A stretch of 64,000 bases of DNA from Littorina saxatilis. Its lineage: Eukaryota > Mollusca > Gastropoda > Littorinimorpha > Littorinidae. The position numbers and the translations under genes are program-made. Location of the stretch: contig NC_090246.1 of the NCBI RefSeq assembly GCF_037325665.1, positions 40,770,416 through 40,834,415 of the forward strand. The letters run 5' to 3'. The notes beneath the pieces are model-generated. The model was given only the letters and a program-made list of their open reading frames with translations, had not been told where the DNA came from and did not search any database. How positions within the stretch are numbered: the first letter of the stretch is position 1; the number at the start of each line of letters is the position of its first letter. Shown one piece after another: positions 20,888 through 31,771 of this stretch.

Positions 20888-21990
20888 ATCTATATATATA
20901 TACGACTAGTGTCTGTGTGTCTGTCTGTGTATCTGTCTGTGTGTCTGTGTGTCTGTGCGCGATGCACGGCCAAAGTTCTCGATGGATCTGCTTCAAATTT
21001 GGTGGGCATATTCAAGTAGACCCGGGACACGACACAACCTGGTCGATATTTCAACACGTGCTCTCAGCGCGCAGCGCGGAACCGATTTTGGTTCCACCTC
21101 AGCTATTTTGGTTCCACCTCAGCTTACCCGGGCCCCCATACCGACACACCATAGCCGCTACACCACATCACAACGCCAAAGTTCTCGGTGGATCTTTTTC
21201 AAATTTGGACACCGTATTCAGCTACACCCCGGACACAATATCATCGATGAGATATTTCAACACGTGCTCTCAGCGCGCAGCGCTGAACTCATTTTCGTTT
21301 TTGTGTTCATTTCACCATTATAAGTAACTCTTCCTTATCTTCTCCAGTGTTTGGCGTTTATCTCCCTTCCTTCGTGTGGCTTTCCCGTTCAGTTGTAAGT
21401 TACTACACTGCGCTGTCCACTGCGCTGAGCGTCTTCGGATATTCCCGGCGTTCTGTTACTGTTACCTATTTTTAGAAGGTCAACGCAGTGTACAGAACGT
21501 AAATTGGACCCGTAAATTATCCTCACTGTAAAAGTGCAAAGGTCGAATCAATTTATAGCCACGCGAAAAATACACTGTCATCTATCTCTCTATAGATACG
21601 GCTTCTCTGTGTTTGTGTGTGTGTGTGTGTGAGTGTGTGTGTCTCTATGTAAGCAACACCTGTGCATTCTTCAGTTCTGTTTGTGATGTGGTCTGGCGGC
21701 TTTTGTGTAATTTTATGTACTGGCCTCCCTTTGAGAAGCCATAACTTGCTCAGTCCTGTTTGAGTGGAGTTCGCCTCCAAAGGTGATTAACACGGTTACA
21801 TTCGTCGACAAGGATGGGACTCGATATGGTCAGGAATGGCATTATGGCCACTGAATCATTTTCGTGCTGTTCCCATTCCACGAATCTGGGAGGGACCTAA
21901 GCTTGGCGGGTCCATAGTTCGGCGTACGGCTCTAAGTACTTCTTCCCGGCGAAGCCGTCTACCCGGCGAAGCGGGTATTCATTCTAGTAA
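20888..21990 (+). repeat. Repeat family C, composite
   Basis: Begins CTATATATATATACGACTAG and then a TG/TCTG tract. Two related ~115-bp modules follow (about 20964-21080 and 21172-21290), both with CCAAAGTTCTCG and ATATTTCAACACGTGCTCTC. A second start-like point with its own TG tract is near 21588. The 3' end has the stem TACCCGGCGAAGCGGGTA and then TTCATTCTAGT near 21988. The layout (microsatellite near the 5' end, hairpin at the 3' end) parallels family A. Confidence 0.6.
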
Positions 21991-22082
21991 TAATATAGCT
22001 ACGTATAGGCAGAGGGAATAAAAGACTCCAGGAACAAACCGATCATCAACCGATTGTCCGTGGACCCCCTTGGTACAAGTGT

Positions 22083-23079
22083 TCCAATCAATCAATATCA
22101 ATCAATATGAGGCTTATATCGCGCGCATTCCGTGGGTACAGTTCTAAGCGCAGGGATTTATTTTTTTTATTTTATTTTTATTTTATGCAATTTATATCGC
22201 GCACATATTCAAGGCGCAGGGATTTATTTATGCCGTGTGAGATGGAATTTTTTTACACCATACATCACGCATTCACATCGGCCAGCAGATCGCAGCAGGG
22301 TTCGTACAGAGTCCTTGAACCCTGGAAAACTCCTTGAAAATTGGAAAACCTTTTCCAGGCCTTGAAAAGTGCTTGAAAATAGAGTTTTGTTAAATAGTCA
22401 TTGAAAAGTACTTGATTTTTCCAAATTGTTGCCTATACATTTCGTCAGCAGCTTGTCTTATTTAAAAAAAAAATGTAACCCCCTTTTTTTTCGTCAAATA
22501 CAGTACACACATTTTGGGAGAATAAAAGATCGAGTGAAAACGAAAGCAGACGAACTAACTATTATTAGTCACCCGTAGTTGCTTTCCTTCCCGGAAGTTA
22601 GCAAGGGAAACAACTACGGAATGACTAATAGTTTGCAGACGCGGAGAACCGCATTAATTTGGGGAAAATCATGTCCTTGAAATGCATTTATTTGGTCCTG
22701 GAAATGTCCTTGAAAACTCCTTGAATTGTATCAGCTCTGCCCTGCAGGAACCCTGTCGCAGCCATTTCGGCGCATATCCTACTTTTCACGGCCTATTATT
22801 CCAAGTCACACGGGTATTTTGGTGGACATGTTTATCTATGCCTATACAATTTTGCCAGGAAAGACCCTTTTGTCAATCGTGGGATCTTTAACGTGCACAC
22901 CCCAATGTAGTGTAGACGAAGGGACCTCGGTTTTTCGTCTCATCCGAAAGACTAGCACTTGAACCCACCACCTAGGTTAGGAAAGGGGGGAGAAAATTGC
23001 TAACGCCCTGACCCAGGGTCGAACTCGCAACTTCTCGCTTCCGAGCGCAAGTGCGTTACCACTCGGCCACCCAGTCCTC
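22083..23079 (-). mobile_element. tRNA-headed SINE with (TTGA)n tail, split by insertion
   Basis: On the minus strand the head at 23079-23000 has a Pol III A box (TGGCCGAGTGG) and a B box-like GAGTTCGACCC. The tail is (TTGA)n near 22085. It matches the SINE at 29792-30312 except for the block 22296-22755. About 535 bp without the insert. Confidence 0.85.
22296..22755. mobile_element. hAT-like non-autonomous element with 6-bp TSD
   Basis: Ends CAGGGTTCGTACAGAG and a complementary ...CAGGAACCCTG are flanked by TCGCAG (22290-22295, 22756-22761). The SINE at 29792-30312 shows the uninterrupted sequence with TCGCAG once. CAGGGTTC ends are hAT-like. A 6-bp duplication is shorter than the usual 8. 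An internal stem-loop lies at 22557-22633. It has no transposase. Confidence 0.75.
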
Positions 23080-23082
23080 ATG

Positions 23083-24019
23083 AATAATTTTTGCTGGTAT
23101 CACCTACAAGCCACAGGACCGTGTCATACTGTGATTGTATGCAGATAGGTCGAACAAACTACGGTGGTGAGTGTGTGCTAATACAACATCTATGTGGTCA
23201 TGAGTAGACGTGTAGTAGACATAGTTGTATATCTTTCTACGCAGAGGGGGAGGGGGGGAGGAGGGGGGGGAGTAAAACATTGTCGGAGGCACTTTTCTCC
23301 GGTGATCAATAGTTCGCTGAGCGAACCCAACCCTCATTTCGACACGGTAAATGAGTAGGACTGCGGTGATACTTTCACGTTGTACTTTTTTTCTGTGTAT
23401 ATCTGCTGATAATGGTGAATCAAGTCATATTGTGGTGAAATGTACACGTTTTGTGGATCTACCAATTTTGATTTCCGTGGATTATTTCAAGGTTTGTGTG
23501 TCTTATTCTTATAATATGTGGCTTAATTTATGATTCATTTTGGTAATGTTCTCGCAAAACAAAAACCGTAGCACACGTGTGTGCACGCCGGTTCATGTGC
23601 ACAGATGTCGGTTGGTTACCTGTTTGCGAAGTATTACGCGTTACTCCTTTTCCTTTTCGTCATTACGGCAAAGGCTATTTAAATGTCTGTAAATAACTAC
23701 AATATAGTCCTGCTAAACGCGCGAGCGTCGATCTTGAAAAATAAAATAACATTAAAACCTGAAATCAAAGAGACAGAGAGGAAGGAAATAAGCTATTGGA
23801 AACGTGAGAATAAGCAGTTTCAAATGTTTACATTTCGAAAGACTCAAATAGGGTATTGAGATGCAAGAAAACACCGATACCTGTAGGAAAAGAAGGAAGA
23901 CATAATTATGATGAAGGAAAACAGAACAAAATTCAAACTATGGAACTAACTAGAATAAAATGAAATAAAAGAATGTTAGGTTATTGGAACGCTTAATTTA
24001 TGACAAAACAAAACGTGAC
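23083..24019. other. No gene recognised
   Basis: Only a G-rich purine patch at 23244-23270 stands out. The rest is AT-rich without recognised coding or repeat ends. Confidence 0.5.
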
Positions 24020-24031
24020 ATTGACGGTACT

Positions 24032-24093
24032 CCGTCACGATATAACCTTGAACGGTTGAAAACGACGTTAAACACCAAATAAAGAAAGAAAGA
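24032..24093 (+). mobile_element. 62-bp 5'-truncated SINE end with 12-bp TSD
   Basis: ACGGTTGAAAACGACGTTAA and CACCAAATAAAGAAAG is a common molluscan SINE 3' end. It lies between ATTGACGGTACT at 24020-24031 and the same 12-mer at 24094-24105, a clear target-site duplication. Confidence 0.75.
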
Positions 24094-24198
24094 ATTGACG
24101 GTACTTTCACCCAGTGGTCTTTGAAGTGGACAAACAGACACACACAATTAGGATTCAGATAATTAATTTATCTCAAAATTGTCGACGAAACTCGCTTG

Positions 24199-24300
24199 CA
24201 ATCAATCAATCAATCAATCAATCAAACAGTTTATTTACCAAATGCAAAGCACAAGATTTTGTTATGGTGTATGCATCCAAACTTCACACTCCTTCCACAC
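24199..24300 (-). mobile_element. Retroposon 3' tail, (TTGA)n
   Basis: Six AATC units followed by CAGTTTATTTACCAAATGCAAAG look like the 3' end of a minus-strand LINE or SINE. The upstream limit could not be set. Confidence 0.45.
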
Positions 24301-24860
24301 GCATATATTATATCATAATAATAAATATGTACAGATAAAGTGTTCAATTTCACTGATATCATGATCATTCTTTTTTCTGCTTTTTTCTCAGAATTTTGGA
24401 ACGTTAACAATCTGTCTGTTTTTGGATTTTGATGGAACCCAAAAGTGAAGCAGTTCATACAAAAAATGAAAGACAATTTAGAAAATTAAAACACCAGTAA
24501 ACAAGAGAATCAGGCCCCCCCTGGACCAATTCAGACACGTCAGTGTTTACAATACAGAAAATAATATTTACGAAGAAACTTGTTTGACACCAGTATTGTT
24601 CTCATTTTCTTCCTTCGCTCTCCTTCTGATAAAGGTTATCGTGCACATCCGCTCACTCTCTTCTTTAATACTCTACAACAACATTAACACGTTTATCGCA
24701 ATAAAGAGAAATTCAGCGTTTGGCTGATAGTCAAAACAAAACAAAATTAACGCAATTATCATATATGTATCACAGACATACATTCACAATCTTCATCCTT
24801 GTTAAATAAATCCAAAAACAAAGAGACTGCAGCCAACGTTCTAAAATTCAGAACAAAAAA

Positions 24861-24911
24861 AGGTAAGTTGTAGGAGCGTTTGTCAATAACAAACGTTCCA
24901 ACAACTTACCT
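24861..24911. repeat. Short near-perfect hairpin
   Basis: Arms 24861-24883 and 24889-24911 pair at 21 of 23 positions around a 5-base loop. It sits 10 bp before a family A copy. At 51 nt it is short for an animal pre-miRNA. Confidence 0.7.
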
Positions 24912-24920
24912 TTCTTGTTT

Positions 24921-25766
24921 TTACATTTAGTCAAGTTTTGACTAAATGTTTTAACGTAGAGGGGGGAATCGAGACGAGGGTTGTGGTGTATGTGTGTGTG
25001 TGTGTAGAGCGATTCAGACCAAACTACTGGACCGATCTTTATGAAATTTGACATGAGAGTTTCTGGGAATGATATCCCCGGACTTTTTTTTCTTTTGTTC
25101 GATAAATACCTTTGATGACGTCATATCCGGCTTTTTGTAAAAGTTGAGGCGGCACTGTCACACCCTCATTTTTCAATCAAATTGATTGAAATTTTGGCCC
25201 AGCAATCTTCGACGAAGGCCGGACTTGGGTATTGCATTTCAGCTTGGTGGCTTAAAAATTAATTGATGACTTTGGTCATTAAAAATCTGAAAATTGTAAA
25301 AAAAAAAAAAAAAATCTTTTTAAACGATCCAAATTTACGTTTATCTTATTCTTCGTCATTTTCTGATTCCAAAAACATATAAATATGTTATATTCGGATT
25401 AAAAACAAGCTCTGAAAATTAAAAATATTAAAATTATTATTAAAATAACATTTCCGAAATCGATTTAAAAACAATTTCATCTTATTCCTTGTGGGTTCCT
25501 GATTCCAAAAACATATAGATGTGATATGTTTGGATTAAAAACACGCTCAGAAAGTTAAAAAGAATAGAGATAAAGAAAAGCGTGCTATCCTTCTCAGCGC
25601 AACTACTACCCCGCTCTTCTTGTCAATTTCACTGCCTGTGCATCGAGCGGTGGACTGACGATGCTACGAGTATACGCTCTTGCTGTAAAAATGCAGTGAG
25701 TTCAGTTTCATTCTGTTAGTTCGACAGCTTGACTAAATGTTGTAATTTCGCCTTACGCGACTTGTT
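24921..25766 (+). repeat. Repeat family A, full-length copy 6
   Basis: Complete from TTACATTTAGTCAAG to GCGACTTGTT, with only a short TG tract (24990-25004) and a long A run near 25299-25314. Confidence 0.85.
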
Positions 25767-25801
25767 TGATTCTTAATACAGTTCAGTTCAGTTCAGTTTA
25801 G

Positions 25802-25806
<5 letters not shown>

Positions 25807-25883
<77 letters not shown>

Positions 25884-25909
25884 TATCATTTTGAAGTACA
25901 CCTTTTAGA

Positions 25910-25944
<35 letters not shown>

Positions 25945-25946
25945 TA
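25807..25946. repeat. (CT)n and (GAC)n microsatellites
   Basis: CT run 25807-25879 preceded by CAGTT repeats, then about eleven GAC triplets at 25912-25945. Confidence 0.9.
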
Positions 25947-26441
25947 GAATGATAACGGTGATGCTTGTTTCGTACTAACTGTTACTTATGGCCTCCTCTC
26001 CTCACTCTGTCAGTTCATCCCAAAGGATTCACTTCATCACCAAAGCCCCCCCCCCCCCCCCCCCCCTCTTCACTCTCCCTCCTCTTCACTCCCCCCCCCA
26101 CCCTCCCCTCATCCACCTCCCACGCTTTACTGACAGAGTAACCCCAGGGCTGCTAGCACGGTCAATCCAGCAAGCAGCACTCGGTGACAGGAACACATGG
26201 GACTTTCACACGCCGAGCTCGGGGACAACAAACCGGACCTTGCCACTGGCTGCTGTTCTCAGCCATTATGCGCAGCTACAGCAGCCCTTTGAAGAAAGTT
26301 TCTACGAGGTGTAATATAAACAAGAACGCATTATTTGCCAAAGGCGTCTGACCAAAACAATGAAACCAAAATAATTCATTAGCCTACTGATCATTTAAAC
26401 CAGTGTTATTGATGGCCGCAGGAGCGGCCATCTACTCTAAT

Positions 26442-26706
26442 ATGGAACGCCGAATATATGGAACGCCGAATAGGCCATGTCGCGCGGACTTTCGAGTTAT
26501 TTTCGTCGTTGATTGGTCAGAAATTCCGACCGAACTTTTAATGTCCTCGCGCAATTCCGGCCGGAATTCTGCCCGGACTTTCGAGCTATACTCGTCTTTG
26601 ATTATGGAACGCCGAATAGGCCATGTCCCTGCGGAATTCCTATTCTCGTCGTTGATTGGTCAGAAATGGAATTCCGCGGGGACATGGCCTATCTGGCGTT
26701 CCGACA
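26442..26706. mobile_element. Foldback element with 9-bp TSD (Mutator-like?)
   Basis: TACTCTAAT occurs at 26433-26441 and 26707-26715 and brackets the element. Inside, GGAACGCCGAATAGGCCATG occurs twice in direct orientation and once inverted. 26604-26702 is a near palindrome with ~35-bp arms around the AT-rich CGTTGATTGGTCAGAAA. A 9-bp duplication is typical of Mutator-like elements. It has no coding capacity. Confidence 0.7.
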
Positions 26707-27239
26707 TACTCTAATGGGTTGGGAGAGGTGACATGACTCGTTTGTTACCGTTCTCACGAGATCAGTTACTTTTTGATGGCCGTTGCCATAGGAAGGTGAC
26801 ATTGAGGAGCACGTGGCCTATCGCCACTGGCGGCTTCCATTTTGTTGAAGCCAACTGGCGGCTTCCATTTTGTTGAAACCAACTTTGTCATCTGTGCTGT
26901 TCCGGAAATGAGCTGCGCTTTTTTGGAATTCAAACAGTATCATGTCACTGTTGTCCCATTTGCGCTGTTTCGGAAATGAGCTGCACCTCGTCTGTCAGTT
27001 TATAGCAACACACACTGTTTATCACGTACTCTCCATGCAAGTCTCTCCGTCTCTCCCTCGCTCTGCCTTAGTGTCTGTGTGTGTATAGATCTGTCTCTCT
27101 CTCAATCTCTTTCTCTGGCACACAGGTCAAAGCAGAGGTGTCAGTCTTGTGTTAACTTGAGTGCACGTGGCCCAGCAGGAGGGGGGTGGTTCGGGTCAGA
27201 AGTGGGGTAAGCACTTTGGTCTTCAGTCTTTGGGTTCTT

Positions 27240-27955
27240 GCTTTCAGTGGAGAAGATGCCAACACCTTGAAGCATTACGTGTTATAATTGGCGGTGTGCG
27301 GGGAACAAGCCATGATAAGATTTACAAAGAAAGTGGTTTTTGTAGTTTAAAGGAACGCCGAAAACGACATAAATTAATTTTATTTCACAAAATGGTTCAT
27401 GGTAAATGTCCACAATATTTAATTAACCTCTTGCCACCACTAGTCTCTTCACTAAATCCCAACCACAGAAGACGACCATTCAAAAGATTCGTACCAGCAC
27501 ATAGGACAGACATATATTCCGAACATCCTTCATTCCATTCTCCACAGTTTTATGGAATAATTTGCCTGATGTGATTAAAGCAACAAATTCAATAAGCGAG
27601 TTTAAGCATTATTTACAGAGTCCTGATCATAGTGTACCAGCTTATTATTATTTTGGAAAACGACAGACAGAAGTTCAACACTGCAGAATGCGTTTAAATA
27701 TTAGTAACCTTAATTCAGACTTGTGTAAACGCCATCTAAAAGATAACGCACAGCGTGTTTGCGGTGATCCAAATGAAACAGCCGAACATTATTTATTAAA
27801 CTGCAGATGCTCGTCTGACAACAATCAATTCGTTGCCTGTTCACTTTAGACGCGTGGAAATATTATTAAAAGGTAGCGAGCAATATTCTGTTCGTAATAA
27901 CATATTGATATTTGAGTCTGTCCAATCGTTTATTGTTAAATCTGGTCGATCCAAG
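27240..27955 (+). mobile_element. LINE ORF2 C-terminal fragment
   Basis: Reading frames from RRQHLEALRVIIGGV through HKMVHGKCPQYLINLLPP and on to VLWNNLPDVIKATNSISEFK, RLNISNLNSDLCKRHL and CGDPNETAEHYLLNCRC are typical of the end of LINE ORF2 proteins with a terminal Cys/His cluster. A frameshift near 27540 and another near 27820 break it. The RT core is absent. The clade (I- or Nimb-like) is uncertain. Confidence 0.75.
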
Positions 27956-28735
27956 CGTTCCGTTACCGATGGGTTGAGGTTCCATTACCGTTCATTCTGA
28001 TCGGGAGGGCTCGGAACGGCTAAACATTTGAACATCCAGCCCAAACTCAACCGTCCCTACCGACCCTACCGGTATAATTATATACCGTTCAAAGCAGTTC
28101 CGTTAACGATCATTTACGTTTCATTGCGGTTCTCTCCCGATCCCTCCCGTGCCCGCACCGTTCCTTGGGAACGGGACCTAGAACGGTTGTGTGGAATGGG
28201 GGTATAAGACTCGACCACTTGGCTTATGGTGGAGACAGCTGGAAGATCTCGGGATATAATTGAAGAGGAGTAGTCTTCCTTTTAGAAAATGTGTACTCTG
28301 CCTTGCAGATTAGAAGTTTGTGCTGTCGGGGCTGGGTAAAGGGAGTGGCCGGGGAGGGGAAGGGGGGTGGGGGTGTGGGTAAGAGAGGGGTAAGAGAGAC
28401 GAAAGAGGAAACTGGACAGGGAAAAGTCACTGCCTGAAGCATTCAATAAAGCCAGAAAAAAAGAAATTACAACATGCAGGTTTTCAATTCATATTTTTGC
28501 AAAGTATGTGCACAAGCATGTGTGCCTCTGTGAGTATGTTCGTGACTGCTTTCATGGGGTGCCTGTATCCTCAGGAATTTGAGGATTTCTTTTATCTCTC
28601 TTTTTCTGACACCGTTGATTTAACGTCATTTTTACAGGACAGGGGTTTTTTTCCTTTCAGTTATAAGTTGTAGTAGACCTTATTGTTTTAGTACAAGTTG
28701 AGCTCGTTCACCAGTAGCAAAGACTCACTCAGTCC
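27956..28735. other. No gene; degenerate GGTTCCGTTACCG-type motifs
   Basis: 27960-28195 is unusually rich in variants of GTTCCGTTACCG and contains the palindrome-like ACCGGTATAATTATATACCG. 28330-28390 is purine-rich, and a G run starts near 28761. Nothing coding was recognised. Confidence 0.4.
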
Positions 28736-29085
28736 GTCAGTGTGTCTGAGTGTGTGTGATGGGGGGGGGGGGGGGAGGGCCTCTCCCGTGACCGGCCACC
28801 TGCAATGTACGGACAGGTTTGCACTGGCCCTAGGGTGTCCGTTCATGAGAGGGACTGCAGTAAAACTAGTGTGATACATAAGAATCAATTTTTCCACTTG
28901 ACTATATTCACACAGGGACTTATCACTCTTCTTTGCATGTTTTTATGCCTACGTATTTTCAAATACTCTGCAACACATTTAACCCAAATACAACAAGACC
29001 GCTTCTTTTATGAAAACATTGCTTCGGCCATGTTGATTTTAATCAACCATTTTTCTTTACGTTCTTGCGGTTACCATCGTTTCAG

Positions 29086-29548
29086 CGCGACAGCAGCCCT
29101 TTGAGGACAATATCTGCGAGCTGTAAACAAGAACGCATTATTTGCCACAGGCGCCAGACAAAATAATGGTGAGAGAAAATGATTCATTATGCCAGTGATG
29201 TCGCGTGGCCTTGGCAGTCGGAGAGACACCAAAACTTACCTTCAAATCGCTGAACATGTTTTTGTCATTTTGACAGAATTGCCAAACTGTTGTTTTGTTG
29301 TTGTTTTTACGGTGGGGAAACATGATGCCAAGCTTGGGCTTTCTAAAACTTCCGAAAATTGCCATTTCGGCACATTTTCAGAAGAAAATATATACTATCA
29401 ATTCCTGTTATACCGACCGTTTTATCTGGTGTCAGCTGCGACTGATTCTCACTATTTTGAAGCGACAGCAGCTCTTTGAAGACAGTCTCTACGAGGTGTA
29501 AACGAGAACGCAGTATTGAACACAGCAGTCTGATAAAAAATGAATGAA
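29086..29548 (+). repeat. Dispersed ~80-bp motif, two of three copies
   Basis: GACAGCAGCCCTTTGAGGAC through AACAAGAACGCATTATTTGCC at 29088-29180 recurs at 29460-29535 (GACAGCAGCTCTTTGAAGAC) and at 26277-26360. Each begins with a CAGCAG(C/T)CTTTGA core and passes through a CTACGAGGTGTAA-like block. Family unknown. Confidence 0.5.
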
Positions 29549-29791
29549 TCAATAAATAAGTAAATAAAATAAAATAAACTCGTTACAGCCGGAATCAAAC
29601 TTCCGCGACAACAGAGTCTACGTCGTGGAAATTGTACGTGTACGTGCAGACACACACATCATCATTTTTTTCAGACAAAACATCAAAGCTTTGCAAGAAC
29701 TTTGAACAGATACCAATGTGGATGGCCTGTGCTTCTTTTTAATTCACACGATACTGTCACGTCACAGCTTGTGGACCTATGACACATGATG

Positions 29792-30312
29792 GTGGACTGG
29801 GTGGCCGAGTGGTAACGCACTTGCGCTCGGAAGCGAGAGGTTGCGAGTTCGACCCTGGGTCAGGGCGTTAGCAATTTTCTCCCCCCTTTCCTCACCTAGG
29901 TGGTGGGTTCAAGTGCTAGTCTTTCGGATGAGACGAAAAACCGAGGTCCCTTCGTGTACACTACATTGGGGTGTGCACGTTAAAGATCCCACGATTGACA
30001 AAAGGGTCTTTCCTGGCAAAATTGTATAGGCATAGATAAAAATGTCCACCAACATACCCGTGTGACTTGGAATAATAGGCCGTGAAAAGTAGGATATGCG
30101 CCGAAATGGCTGCGATCTGCTGGTCGATGTGAATGCGTGATGTATTGTGTAAAACAAACTCCATCTCACACGGCCTAAATAAATCCCTGCGCCTTGAATA
30201 TGTGCGCGAAATAAATTGCATTAAAAAAAAAATTTAAATAAAAATCCCTGCGCTTAGAACTGTACCCACGGAATACGCGCGATATAAGCCTCATATTGAT
30301 TGATTGATTGAT
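29792..30312 (+). mobile_element. tRNA-headed SINE, uninterrupted copy
   Basis: Head with A box TGGCCGAGTGG (29801-29811) and B box-like GAGTTCGACCC (about 29847). The body holds GTGTGCACGTTAAAGATCCC. The 3' end is GCGCGATATAAGCCTCATAT and (TTGA)n. It is the empty-site reference for the insertion in the SINE at 22083-23079. Confidence 0.88.
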
Positions 30313-30919
30313 GTGATTTCTGACGAAACTGTGTCTCATTTACTGAATTAGATGTTTTACAACAAAGCGATTTCTTTTCCTTGTTTGTTTGTTTGTTGAT
30401 TTTTGTTAGAACACGTATAAATAGGATAAAGCCTAATGGGGGCGAGGATGCTCCGAAAGAAGCAAAATGAAGAAGTGAAATTGGATTTATTTTTTTTAAA
30501 GGGAAAAGGAAAAAAAACCCGAACGAACAAAAATGCTAAGAGAGATGAAGAGAAAATGTCGACACCAGGAAGTATCATACATCGCGGCAATCTGACCGTG
30601 ATGGAGCGATAATAAAGAATATAGAAACACAAAACGATTACGCACGTGAAGTGCTGAAAATAAAAACACCCAATACAAACAAAAACAATTGGCATTCAGG
30701 GGATGCGAAGAACCATAAAACCAATAACATCATAACGGTTCAATCACAAACAAATCACACACACAAAATATAGATAAAGAAGAAAACACGGGAGGAACAC
30801 AATACCAGTAATAGTGCAGGAAGCGATAAAGAAAGCAGAAAAATCGTTTTTGTGTTTTTTTGTAGCCTTTTTGTGCGTGTGTCCATATCACCATGCTTTC
30901 GATTTTCTCCTTCTTCTTT

Positions 30920-31771
30920 TTACATTTAGTCAAGTTTTGACTAAATGTTTTAACATAGAGGAGGAATCGAGACGAGGGTCGTGGTGTATGTGTGTGTGTG
31001 TGTGTGTAGAGCGATTCAGAGTAAACTACTGGACCGATCTTTATGAAATTTTTCATGAGAGTTCCTGGGTATGATATCCCCAGATATTGTTTTCATTTTT
31101 TCGATAAATGTCTTTGATGACGTCATATCCGGCATTTTGTAAAAGTTGAGGCGGCACTGTCACACCCTCATTTCTCAATAAAATTGATTGAAATTTTGGC
31201 CAAGCAATCTTCGACAAAGGCCGGACTTTGGTATTGCATTTCAGCTTGGAGGCTTAAAAATTAATAAATGACTTTGGTCATTAAAAATCTGAAAATTGTA
31301 ATTAAAATTATTTTTTTATAAAACGATCCAAAATTACGTTTATCTTATTCTTCATAATTTTCTGATTCCAAAAACATATAAATATGTTATATTCGGATTA
31401 AAAACAAGCTCTGAAAATTAAAAATATAAAAATTATGATTAGAATTAAATTTCCGAACTCGATTTAAAAACAATTTCATCTTATTCCTTGTCTGTTCCTG
31501 ATTCCAAAAACATATAGATATGATATGTTTGGATTAAAAACACGTTCAGAAAGTTAAAAAGAATAGAGATATAGAAAAGCGTGCTATCCTCCTCAGCGCA
31601 ACCGCTACCGCGCTTTTCTGGATTGTTAATTTCACTGCCTTTGCCACGAGCGGTGGACAGACGATGCTACGAGTGTACGGTCTTGCGGAAAAAATGCAAT
31701 GCGTTCAGTTTCATTCTGTGAGTTCGACTGAGCTTGACTAAATGTTGTATTTTCGCCTCACGCGACTTGTT
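30920..31771 (+). repeat. Repeat family A, full-length copy 7
   Basis: Complete copy from TTACATTTAGTCAAG to GCGACTTGTT. It has a short TG tract at about 30988-31006. Confidence 0.85.

Noticed and set aside
24861-24911. microRNA gene
   Set aside because: At 51 nt the hairpin is short and its arms are nearly perfect, more like a repeat palindrome; no expression evidence is available.
26403-26731. Frames of 72-103 codons
   Set aside because: They translate the foldback element with its 9-bp duplication; the repeated peptides reflect its inverted modules.
29792-29870. tRNA gene
   Set aside because: The A and B boxes are present but they head a ~520-bp SINE with a retroposon tail, and the same head occurs at 23000-23079.
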